Source of the DNA: Bifidobacterium pseudolongum subsp. pseudolongum DSM 20099
GTDB taxonomy: Bacteria > Actinomycetota > Actinomycetes > Actinomycetales > Bifidobacteriaceae
Assembly (NCBI RefSeq): GCF_000771225.1
Contig: NZ_JDTZ01000005.1
Location: 248,001 to 312,000 of the forward strand
Length of the DNA: 64,000 nt
Reading direction: 5' to 3'
Shown: piece after piece, positions 56,469-64,000 of the stretch
Numbering within the stretch: the first letter of the stretch is position 1
Layout of the letters: each line of letters begins with the position of its first letter
Translations under genes and position numbers: made by a program
Notes under the pieces: model-generated
What the model saw: the letters and a program-made list of their open reading frames with translations, nothing else
Told to the model about the DNA's origin: nothing
Database searches by the model: none

Positions 56469-57953
56469 ATGAGCCACATCAATGAATCGGACCTACAGTT
56501 TCCGGACACCGGAAATGACGGCGCACACGACGAACATCCGGATGACCTGACGTCGTTCGACAGTTCGACGCTGATGTTTCCGTCGGTCGGCGACGCCGAC
56601 GAGCCGCGGCAGACACCGCCCGCACAGCCGCCGCAACCACCGGCGAAACAGCGCCGAAAGGCGAAATCGGCTGTGGTGACGCCTGACGAGCCGGCGGCGC
56701 AGACCGGGCGGACAGCGCAGCCCACGCAAACCGGGCACACCGAAACCGGCGACGGCTTCGACCTGCCGGTGTGGGGTGCGGGCGTCGGCACAGCCGACGA
56801 CGAACCGACACAACTATTCACGCCGGCCGAGGCCGCACAGCGCGCGACGACGGCAATGCCCGCGATCGGCGGCACCACCGCCGAGCGCACGCAAATCCTC
56901 GCGCAGGGCCGACCCGCGCGCACTGCGGCCAATACCGTCAACGAAACGCATACGGCAGCGCCGGAACCCAACGCTCCGGTGGCGTTTGCGCTGATGGACG
57001 GGGGCGATGGTGGGGACGACGACGGCACGCCTGAACACGCCGCTTCGGATGGCGGCAACGGCAAGCGCAAGAAGATCATCATCGGATCGGTCGCTGCGGT
57101 CGCTGTGATCGCACTCGCGGCCGGCAGCGCGGCGCTGTGGCAGCGCAACCGCTCCACGCAGGAGGAGAACGCGAAAAACGCCGCAGTCGAAAGCTGCGAG
57201 CGCGCACGCACCGCGCTGCAGACCGCGTACACGGCGCTCGACAAGCAGGTGGCGCAATCCAAGCCGCTCACGCAGACGGAGGAGTCCGCCGTGGCCGACG
57301 CCGCCACGCTGCAGGCGTTCCAGAAGTCGAACAAGGCGGCCACCAATCTGCAGCAGAAGCAGAGCGAGACCTTGGTCGAGTGCAAGACGTCGGATTCACG
57401 CGAACAGCTCGATCGGAACGCGCAGACCATGGATGAGCAGCTCGACAGGGTGGAGAGCGCAACGAAACAGCTCAAGGCCGACGCCAACGCGCTGACCGCC
57501 TCGCGTGACGCGAAGAGCACAAAGAGCCTCAAGGACGACCTGGCCAAGGCGATCGCTGACGCGCAGGCCACCTATGACGCATCCGCGAATGCGGTCGCCG
57601 ACGAGCAGACGCGTACGGCGCTGCAGCAGGCGATCGGTGAAGCGCAGACGCTTGCCGACAAGCCGTCGCTCGACAAGGCCGCGGTCGATGCGGCCAAGGA
57701 GAAGCTGACCAACGCGGTGAACGCGGTGGTCGAGTCCGAAAACGCGCTCGCCGAAGCGAACGCCGCCGCCGCGCAGGAGGCCTTGCGTCAGCAGCAGCTG
57801 CAACAGGAACAGGCGCAGCAGGAAGCGTTACAACAGCAACAGGAAGCTCTGCGTCAGCAACAAGAGGAGGCCTTGCGTCAGCAGCAAGCGCTTCAACAGC
57901 AACAGCAGCAGCCGGCGTCCACAAATCCTTCGGACTCTCCACAACAGCAATAG
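56469..57953 (+). CDS. Membrane-anchored protein with coiled-coil, Gln-rich C-terminus
   Basis: I do not recognise a family. The 494 residues have an acidic/polar disordered N-terminus (1-195; several Pro-rich runs), one TM (about 200-223, IIIGSVAAVAVIALAAGSAALW) after a basic KRKK, and a long Ala/Glu/Lys-rich helical region (225-435) likely to form coiled coils. The tail (from about 434) has repeats of LRQQQ and EALQQQQ. The charge pattern puts the N-terminus inside and the coiled coil outside the cell. AGGGGAGGGG precedes the ATG, 36 bp after dcd. A surface or envelope-spacer role is only a guess. Confidence 0.7.
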   Translation: MSHINESDLQFPDTGNDGAHDEHPDDLTSFDSSTLMFPSVGDADEPRQTPPAQPPQPPAKQRRKAKSAVVTPDEPAAQTGRTAQPTQTGHTETGDGFDLPVWGAGVGTADDEPTQLFTPAEAAQRATTAMPAIGGTTAERTQILAQGRPARTAANTVNETHTAAPEPNAPVAFALMDGGDGGDDDGTPEHAASDGGNGKRKKIIIGSVAAVAVIALAAGSAALWQRNRSTQEENAKNAAVESCERARTALQTAYTALDKQVAQSKPLTQTEESAVADAATLQAFQKSNKAATNLQQKQSETLVECKTSDSREQLDRNAQTMDEQLDRVESATKQLKADANALTASRDAKSTKSLKDDLAKAIADAQATYDASANAVADEQTRTALQQAIGEAQTLADKPSLDKAAVDAAKEKLTNAVNAVVESENALAEANAAAAQEALRQQQLQQEQAQQEALQQQQEALRQQQEEALRQQQALQQQQQQPASTNPSDSPQQQ

Positions 57954-58020
57954 TAAGGTTGGGTGTGCGCCTTTCGGCTGGTCCTCATATCAACACGCAG
58001 CAAAGTCGGAGTGATTAGAG

Positions 58021-58055
58021 GTGTGGGTGCGGCTTCTTTCAGGGCGCACCCACAC
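58021..58055. terminator. Hairpin between the Q-rich protein and antiporter genes
   Basis: 11-bp stem GTGTGGGTGCG / CGCACCCACAC with a 13-nt loop, between convergent genes. No strong T-run on either side. Confidence 0.5.
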
Positions 58056-58061
58056 GCATAT

Positions 58062-60134
58062 TCAGATGCTCGAATCGGCGGCCACGCTCATCACATACAC
58101 GTTCTTGCGCAGCTGGCGGGATTGCGCGCGCGTGATGTCGTCGGCTTCGAGCATATCCTGGATCACGCTGAGCTCGATGCCGTAGCTTTCGCGTTTGATC
58201 TCCTCGATCTGCGTGATCATCTCGGTTGTGGCGCCCATATTCGGGCGCGCCTTGAGTGTCGCCTCCGCGCGGCGGTAGTCGAGCAGCAGCGCCGAGCAAT
58301 ACTCGGTGTTGTACCTCGATTTGCCCATCTCGTCGTACAGGTGGTCGATCACATTGTCGATCGCCGCCGTCTGCACGGTGCGCATGTGCGCGTAGATCTG
58401 GTGTTCGCTCAGCATCGGCGTGTTCTTGCGGATCAGGTTGTTCACGCGGCTCGACAGGATCTTGATGCGACGCTGCAGCGACCGCATGCGACCCTTGATC
58501 TGCCAGATCGCGTGCGCGGAGTCGTGGTCGGTGACCGCGTGGCGCAGCGATGTCATGATCTGGTCGAGCAGACGCTCGCATGCCTCGATCTCGAGGTCGC
58601 GGTCCACGGATTGTTCGCCGGTCTGCGCTTTCGTGGCCGCGAGCCGGCCCTTCACATAGTCCTTCTCCCACTCGAGCGCCGCAATCTGCAGTTCCGAGAA
58701 TCCGATTGGGTCGATCGCGCCCAGACGGTGCTTGAGGCGTGTGATGCGCTTGGTGTACGAGTCGATGACGGCCATGACGGCGCGGCGGTTGTCGGGCGTC
58801 ACACGTTCGGCGAGCTCCTCGACCGTACGGCGCAGCACTTCGATCGAGGCCTCGGTGATCGCGCGCGAATCATCGGTGCTCTTCTTCGGCGCCACCACGG
58901 GCAGCAGGAAGTTCGCGAGCAGCAGCGTGACGACGATCACGCCGCCGGCGATGAAGATGAGCTCGTCGCGCATCGGGAACCATTCGCCGTCTGCAAGCGT
59001 GTAGGGGATCGTGAACATCAGCGAAAGCGTGATCGTGCCCTTCGGGCCGCCGAAGGTCATGACGGCGGCCGAACGCCAGCGTTCCTTGGTCATGCGCCGG
59101 CGTTCGCGCGTCACCTCGTGGCGCGTGATGCGCAGCATGGCGGCCACCCACGCGAACCGCATGCCCACAACAACCGTGGCCACAATCAGGATCGTGGCGA
59201 GCAGGGTGAGATTGCTGATCTGCTGGTCGTTCCAACTCGCCTCCATCGCGTCGGGCAGCAGCATGCCGAGCAGGATGAACACCGCGCCGTTCAACGCGAA
59301 CGAGAGCACCGACCACACGCTGGATGCGACGATGTTCGTGCGCGCCACATTCGGCCCCACGCCGGAACGGTCGAAGCGGATGATCAGGCCGGCCGCCACA
59401 ACCGAAAGAATGCCGGAGACATGGATCGCCTCGGCGCCCAAGTACAGCAGGAACGGCAGGAACAGCTCCATCAACACGCGCGTTGTGGTCGTCTCCCAGC
59501 CGAGCGAGCGCACCGTTTCGAACAGCCAGTTGATGATCAGGCCGAGCACCACGCCCACGATTGCGCCGCCGAAAAACGAGATGAAGACCTCGCCGATCGC
59601 CTCGCCCACCTCGAATGTGCCGGTGACGGCGGCGGCGATCGCAAATTGGAACCCGACGATGCCCGACGCGTCGTTGAGCAACGATTCGCCTTTCAGCACG
59701 CCCACCTGACGTTGCGAAAGCGATGCCTCATGACTCAGCGAGCTCACCGCGACCGCATCGGTCGGCCCAAGTGCCGCGCCGAGCGCAAGCGCGGCGGCGA
59801 GCGGCACGGCCGGCCATGCCGCGTGCAGCGTGAACCCCACGCCCACCATTGTCGCGATGGCCAGGCCCACGGCCAGTGAGAGCGAGAGTTTCAACGATTT
59901 GAGCAGCGAGCCCTTGTCTATCTCATGCGCCTCCAAATACAGCAGCGGCGCGATGAACAGCACCATGAACAGTTCTGGGTCGAGTTCGGTGTCGGGAAAG
60001 AACGGCAGCTGCGAGGCGAGCACACCGAGTGCGATCTGCACAAGCGGTGTGGAGACCTTGGGGATGAACCGGCTGAGGAACGAGGACAGCACGACCGCAG
60101 CAATGATGCACAGAATCAGTTCGAATGTGGGCAC
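58062..60134 (-). CDS. Na+/H+ antiporter (CPA1/NhaP family)
   Basis: Exchanges cytoplasmic Na+ (or K+) for protons. The 690 residues have about 12 TM segments (1-420) with the CPA1 ion-site motifs LGPTDAVAVSSL and LNDASGIVGFQFAIA (the ND pair). A cytosolic C-terminal tail of about 260 residues, rich in charged helices (RTVEELAERVTPDNRRAV, KRITRLKHRL), probably regulates it. No ribosome site was weighed against other starts. TadA is divergent to the right. Confidence 0.88.
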   Translation of the reverse strand: MPTFELILCIIAAVVLSSFLSRFIPKVSTPLVQIALGVLASQLPFFPDTELDPELFMVLFIAPLLYLEAHEIDKGSLLKSLKLSLSLAVGLAIATMVGVGFTLHAAWPAVPLAAALALGAALGPTDAVAVSSLSHEASLSQRQVGVLKGESLLNDASGIVGFQFAIAAAVTGTFEVGEAIGEVFISFFGGAIVGVVLGLIINWLFETVRSLGWETTTTRVLMELFLPFLLYLGAEAIHVSGILSVVAAGLIIRFDRSGVGPNVARTNIVASSVWSVLSFALNGAVFILLGMLLPDAMEASWNDQQISNLTLLATILIVATVVVGMRFAWVAAMLRITRHEVTRERRRMTKERWRSAAVMTFGGPKGTITLSLMFTIPYTLADGEWFPMRDELIFIAGGVIVVTLLLANFLLPVVAPKKSTDDSRAITEASIEVLRRTVEELAERVTPDNRRAVMAVIDSYTKRITRLKHRLGAIDPIGFSELQIAALEWEKDYVKGRLAATKAQTGEQSVDRDLEIEACERLLDQIMTSLRHAVTDHDSAHAIWQIKGRMRSLQRRIKILSSRVNNLIRKNTPMLSEHQIYAHMRTVQTAAIDNVIDHLYDEMGKSRYNTEYCSALLLDYRRAEATLKARPNMGATTEMITQIEEIKRESYGIELSVIQDMLEADDITRAQSRQLRKNVYVMSVAADSSI

Positions 60135-60250
60135 AACCGTCCTCCTCGCTCACCAAGCATCTCAGGGAACCAGAATATCAAGTGAGTGGTCACCATATGG
60201 AAACCATGTCAGCCGGAGGAATACGCCACGGGTGGTGCCACAATGAGCCC

Positions 60251-60745
60251 ATGGCCAATTCCGTGAATCCCGCACTGCCGCCGCTCGACCCGCTGACGCT
60301 CGACGAGGCGATGGCGGCGGCCCTCGAACAGGGCGCGTTGGCGGCGCTCGCTGGCGATGTGCCGGTCGGCGCCGTCGTGCTCGACGAACAGGGCCGGCTC
60401 ATCGGGGCGGGTCGCAATCTGCGCGAACGCGACGGCGACCCGCTCGCGCACGCCGAAGTGGAGGCGATGCGCGCGGCCGCCCGCACGCGCGGCGACTGGA
60501 ATCTGGAGGGCTGCACGCTCGTCGTCACGTTGGAACCGTGCCCGATGTGCGCGGGGGCGTGCCTGCAGACGCGCATCGGGCGCATCGTGTTCGGTGCGTG
60601 GGATGCGAAGCTCGGCGCGTGCGGCTCGGTGTGGGACCTGCCGCGCGACCCGCATGTGGGCCACGAGCCGCAGGTCTTTGGCGGCGTGCGCGAAGAGGAG
60701 TGCGCGCGCGTGCTCACCGACTTCTTCCGCACGCGCCGCGCATAA
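60251..60745 (+). CDS. tadA: tRNA-specific adenosine-34 deaminase
   Basis: Deaminates A34 to inosine in tRNA-Arg(ACG). The 164 residues have the zinc and catalytic motif HAEVEAM and the second zinc site PCPMCAGAC, with the family's GAWDAKLGACGSVWDL. The ATG at 60251 lacks a Shine-Dalgarno sequence. CACAAT ends 6 nt upstream, a weak match to the leaderless pattern seen elsewhere. It is divergent from the antiporter gene. Confidence 0.92.
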   Translation: MANSVNPALPPLDPLTLDEAMAAALEQGALAALAGDVPVGAVVLDEQGRLIGAGRNLRERDGDPLAHAEVEAMRAAARTRGDWNLEGCTLVVTLEPCPMCAGACLQTRIGRIVFGAWDAKLGACGSVWDLPRDPHVGHEPQVFGGVREEECARVLTDFFRTRRA

Positions 60746-60864
60746 TTTTCTTGCGCGCTGCGGGGAACACTCCGAATCGTGGCAAGGAATCCGCGAATCC
60801 GTAGGATGGTCGCGAGATCGCATCAACTGGTGCAATGACGCATCCATACAGGGAGGGCAGGAAA

Positions 60865-63090
60865 ATGGCAATCATGGATTTCCATGGGAGTTCGAGCCGT
60901 GGCGAAGATATCCACGTCGTGTATGTCGAGCAGCGGGACGCGCGGTCCGCGTTCGCATTCGCGATTGTGGATCGCGAGCTGCCGCGCATTGTGCATTGGG
61001 GCCGGCCGCTCTCCGACCCGCGCACACTCGTCGCAGCGGTCGATGCGCTGCGCCCGCAGCGTGTCTCCGGCGCGCTCGACGAGACGGCCTGGCCGAGCAT
61101 CCTGCCCACGCAGGCCGAAGCATGGACCGGCGCGCCGCGCTTCGTCGTGCGCGCCGGCGGCGTGGAGCTGTTCTGCCGCTTCACCGTGGCCGATGTGCGC
61201 ATCGACGATGGCGGCGCAACGGTCAGCGCCGAGGACGCCGAGCAGGGCGTGCGCGTCCTGTGGCGGTGCGAACTGCGTGAAAGCGGCCTCGTGCGCCAAC
61301 GCATGTCGGTTGTCAACATGCGCGCCGAGGACCTGGAAATCGGCACGGTGGAGCTCGCATTCCCCGTGCCCGCGGACATGACCGAGATCCTCACGACGAC
61401 CGGCCACCACCTGCGCGAACGCTCGCCGCAGCGCCAGCCGTTCACAATCGGCCGGTTCCAGAAGGCGAGCCTCGTCGGACGCCCCGATTTCGATTCGTCG
61501 CTGCTGCTGAACGTGGGCCGCCCCGGCTTCGGTTTCACGCACGGCGACGTCTACTCCGTGCATGTGGCCTGGAGCGGCAACTCACTCATGGCCGCGGAAC
61601 GTCTGCCGTACACCTCCGGCCTGATCGGCGGCGCGGAAGCGCTTTCCGGCGGGGAAGTGACGTTGTGTGCGGACGGGGACGATAACCGCTACACGACACC
61701 ATGGCTGTACGGCTCGTACGGCGAAGGGTTCAACGAGGTCGCATCACGCTTCCACAACGAACTGCGCGCGACGCACGCGCAGTGGCGCGCCGAACTCGGT
61801 GTGGCCGAAAAACCGCGCCCCGTGATCCTCAACACATGGGAGGCGGTCTATTTCCAGCATGATTTCGACACGTTGAAGGCGCTCGCCGACAAGGCCGCCG
61901 CAAGCGGCGTCGAACGCTTCGTCGTGGACGACGGGTGGTTCGGCGCCCGGCGCGACGATACCGCAGGGCTGGGCGACTGGCACATCGCACAGGACGTCTG
62001 GCCGGACGGCGACCATTCACTCAAGGCGCTCGCCGACTACGTGCACGCCAAAGGCATGGAGTTCGGCTTGTGGTTCGAGCCGGAGATGGTCAATCCCGAT
62101 TCGGACATGTACCGAGAGCACCCCGACTGGGTGCTGCGCCCCACGGCGCATCGCCTGCCGATGCAGGGCCGCAACCAGCAGGTCGTCGACCTGACGAACC
62201 CGCAGGCCTACGGCTATGTGTACGGCTGCATGGATGCGCTTGTCAGCGAACTCGGCATCGACTACATCAAGTGGGACCACAACAAATACGTGACCGAAGC
62301 GGTGTCGCCGCGCACCGGCCGACCGGCCGTGCATGGGCAGACACTCGCCGTCTACCGCATCTTCCGCGACCTCAAAACCGCGCACCCCGGCCTGGAGATC
62401 GAAAGCTGCTCGTCCGGCGGCGGCCGCGTCGACCTCGCGATCCTCTCGCTCGCCGACCGCATCTGGGCGTCGGATTGCGTCGATCCGGTCGAACGCGCGG
62501 ACATCCAGCGCTACACGTCGCTTCTCGTGCCGCCGGAGATGATCGGCGAACATGTGGGCGCGAGCCCCGCGCATTCCACCCACCGTGCGACGAGCCAGCA
62601 GATGCGCATGGCGATGGCGTTCTTCGGGCATCTGGGCATCGAATGGAACCTGCTCAAGGAACCACAGTCGGCGCTCGACGAACTCGGTGTGTGGGTCGAC
62701 GCGTACAAGCGGCACCGCGCGGACTTCGCGCACGGCACCGTGGTCCACGGCGATGCGGCCGATCCCGCAGTGCGCGTCGATGGCGTCGTCAGCGCCAGCG
62801 GCGAACGCGCCGTCTACCGCTTCACGCAATTGACGACATCGCAGACCTACCCGGCGGCACCGGTGCGCCTGCCGGGACTCGCCCCGGACGTCGACTATCT
62901 GATCCAGCCGCTCGCATGCAATCTCGCCAGCGGCGAGCCGTTCACACAAATCGGTAACGGGCAGAGCGAACTCGGCTGGTGGAACAGCCAAGGCGTGGTC
63001 ATGAACGGCGGTGCGCTCGACGCGTTCGGCCTGCGCCCGCCGTGCATCCACCCGGCGAACGCCGTGCTGTTCAGCGCCACGCGCGTGTGA
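60865..63090 (+). CDS. Alpha-galactosidase (GH36)
   Basis: Releases galactose from raffinose-family oligosaccharides and melibiose, a typical bifidobacterial sugar-use step. The 741 residues comprise an N-terminal beta-supersandwich, a (beta/alpha)8 core and a small C-terminal beta domain. The nucleophile is Asp471 in YIKWDHNK; the acid/base is Asp537 in WASDCVDP. VVDDGWFGARRDD and SCSSGGGRVDLA are family hallmarks. The ATG at 60865 has GGGAGGGCAGGA just upstream; an ATG at 60835 has none. There is no signal peptide, so it acts in the cytosol. It ends 6 bp from the convergent ROK gene. Confidence 0.93.
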   Translation: MAIMDFHGSSSRGEDIHVVYVEQRDARSAFAFAIVDRELPRIVHWGRPLSDPRTLVAAVDALRPQRVSGALDETAWPSILPTQAEAWTGAPRFVVRAGGVELFCRFTVADVRIDDGGATVSAEDAEQGVRVLWRCELRESGLVRQRMSVVNMRAEDLEIGTVELAFPVPADMTEILTTTGHHLRERSPQRQPFTIGRFQKASLVGRPDFDSSLLLNVGRPGFGFTHGDVYSVHVAWSGNSLMAAERLPYTSGLIGGAEALSGGEVTLCADGDDNRYTTPWLYGSYGEGFNEVASRFHNELRATHAQWRAELGVAEKPRPVILNTWEAVYFQHDFDTLKALADKAAASGVERFVVDDGWFGARRDDTAGLGDWHIAQDVWPDGDHSLKALADYVHAKGMEFGLWFEPEMVNPDSDMYREHPDWVLRPTAHRLPMQGRNQQVVDLTNPQAYGYVYGCMDALVSELGIDYIKWDHNKYVTEAVSPRTGRPAVHGQTLAVYRIFRDLKTAHPGLEIESCSSGGGRVDLAILSLADRIWASDCVDPVERADIQRYTSLLVPPEMIGEHVGASPAHSTHRATSQQMRMAMAFFGHLGIEWNLLKEPQSALDELGVWVDAYKRHRADFAHGTVVHGDAADPAVRVDGVVSASGERAVYRFTQLTTSQTYPAAPVRLPGLAPDVDYLIQPLACNLASGEPFTQIGNGQSELGWWNSQGVVMNGGALDAFGLRPPCIHPANAVLFSATRV

Positions 63091-63096
63091 GCGCGG

Positions 63097-64000
63097 TCAG
63101 CTGATGAACGTGGAGATCGCGCGTGCGGCCGCTGAATCCGACCACAGGCGCCAGCTGAAATCCGGGATTGAGAACGAGACCGGCGCGGCCTGGCTGTGCC
63201 GGTAGGTATCGATGCCTTTGCGGATGAACTCGCGGTTCTTCTTGGCGATGAACGAGCTTTCGCCGCTGATGAGCACCGTCGTGGGCATGGCGAGGTTGGA
63301 GACGGTCGCGACGAGCACGCCAAGGCGGAAGCAAGTGCGCTCGCCCAAGCGCCGTGCTTGTGGCACGTTCGCGTGAAGGTCGCGCGCGAACTCCTCGAAC
63401 GTGGTCACACGGCCGACGATCGCCGAGTACTCCTCGGCGATCGAATCCGACGTGAGGCACTGCGAACAGCCCACATGGCCCGACGAGCAGCGCGGGCCCT
63501 CCGGGTCGATCAGCACATGGCCGGCCAGGCCGTAGCTTTTGTCTGGATTGTCGATGGGATTGCCGCGGTCGGACAGCGAATAGCCCACGCCGGCGCCCAT
63601 CGTGATGACGGCGAAGCGGGGGACACCGATCGCGTCACCGAACCAGCATTCGTACAGCAGGATCGAATCGAGATCGTTGAACACGCGCGTGGGGATGCCG
63701 GTCGCCCGCTGCACGAGGGCGCCCAAGTCCACGACCGAATCCCAATACAGGAACGGCGCGAAGGTCACAAAACGGTCGTCGACGATATGCCCGCCGAGCG
63801 AAAGCCCGATCGCCGTCGGCACCGGCGCGTCGGGGGAGGTGGTGCCATGCACCATGCGCGCGATCTGCGCGACAATCGTGCTGGGCGAACGGTCGGTGAT
63901 GTCTTCGGTGCGCTCGCTGCCGATCGGGCGGCACATCGCATTGACTTCGGAGACGGTGATCGCCCCGTCGTGGATGTTGATGCCGATGAAGGTGTGGGAA
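63097..64000 (-). CDS. ROK-family protein, partial (runs off the right edge)
   Basis: The C-terminal 300 residues of a ROK protein: a sugar kinase or, more often beside glycosidase genes, a NagC/XylR-type repressor. The reading frame stays open to the window edge, and the HTH region, if any, lies beyond it. AIGLSLGGHIVDD, VFNDLDSILLYE and ITMGAGVGYSL are ROK motifs. The zinc site GPRCSSGHVGCSQCL is present with Cys substitutions slightly unlike the usual CxCGxxGC spacing. The codons from 63937 to 64000 continue the fold (FIGINIHDGAITVSEVNA). Confidence 0.8.
   Translation of the reverse strand, partial: SHTFIGINIHDGAITVSEVNAMCRPIGSERTEDITDRSPSTIVAQIARMVHGTTSPDAPVPTAIGLSLGGHIVDDRFVTFAPFLYWDSVVDLGALVQRATGIPTRVFNDLDSILLYECWFGDAIGVPRFAVITMGAGVGYSLSDRGNPIDNPDKSYGLAGHVLIDPEGPRCSSGHVGCSQCLTSDSIAEEYSAIVGRVTTFEEFARDLHANVPQARRLGERTCFRLGVLVATVSNLAMPTTVLISGESSFIAKKNREFIRKGIDTYRHSQAAPVSFSIPDFSWRLWSDSAAARAISTFIS

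Noticed and set aside
57770-57953. Simple-repeat expansion element in the Gln codons
   Set aside because: The run is imperfect, stays in frame and ends at a normal stop; it is better described as the low-complexity tail of the protein.

Overview
The window is a contiguous stretch of an actinobacterial chromosome of high GC content, centred on the replication origin. The gene order (DUF3566, gyrA, gyrB, dciA, recF, dnaN, dnaA | rpmH, rnpA, yidD, yidC, jag, rsmG, parA, parB, ydcF-like, trxB), the MurJ-pseudokinase fusion, the MsiK-type sugar ATPase, the bifunctional-type dCTP deaminase and the protein sequences themselves point to Bifidobacterium. I cannot name the species from sequence alone. 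Coding density is high, no insertion sequence or CRISPR array is visible, and every main gene reads as intact.

Layout. Positions 1-6.1 kb carry an MFS exporter, NADP-type glutamate dehydrogenase, a haemolysin-III-like membrane protein, a VanZ-RDD fusion and an AbiEi/PD-(D/E)XK-like protein. That last gene is followed by a strikingly regular array of alternating 17-bp palindrome-like units (6197-6373). Positions 6.4-17.0 kb, on the minus strand, hold the replication cluster running left from dnaA. Positions 17.3-24.5 kb, on the plus strand, hold rpmH, rnpA, yidD, yidC, jag, rsmG, parA, parB and a DUF218 protein. DnaA boxes cluster in three intergenic regions (dnaN-dnaA, dnaA-rpmH, rsmG-parA), and a parS-like site lies inside rsmG, so oriC and the ParABS centromere are both within 15-21 kb.

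At 24.5-30.3 kb, trxB is followed by a nucleoside-use cassette: a LacI-family regulator, nucleoside hydrolase, MFS permease and ribokinase, with a perfect 20-bp operator palindrome in front of the hydrolase gene. Positions 30.3-38.7 kb hold the conserved actinobacterial block murJ, DUF6049, Nudix and divergent pcnA. Positions 38.7-42.8 kb hold a LytR_C protein and the rpf-like, ksgA, ispE operon. Positions 43.2-47.4 kb hold tRNA-Thr(TGT), a DsbA-like protein, a Ser/Thr kinase with a multi-span membrane tail, and a K+ channel.

Positions 47.5-51.5 kb hold the MsiK-type sugar ABC ATPase, a DUF4032 protein and an RlmB-type rRNA methyltransferase. Positions 51.7-54.7 kb hold a Ca2+-type P-type ATPase, followed by a perfect 37-bp inverted repeat. 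Positions 54.9-60.7 kb hold an esterase, dCTP deaminase, a Q-rich membrane protein, a Na+/H+ antiporter and tadA. The right end holds a GH36 alpha-galactosidase and the 3' part of a ROK regulator that runs off the window.

Many genes lack a Shine-Dalgarno sequence and instead have a TAnnnT -10 hexamer 6-7 nt before the start codon, which indicates leaderless transcription. The most unusual features are the 31/32-bp-spaced alternating repeat array, the long perfect hairpin near 54.85 kb, and the palindromes embedded among the DnaA boxes.
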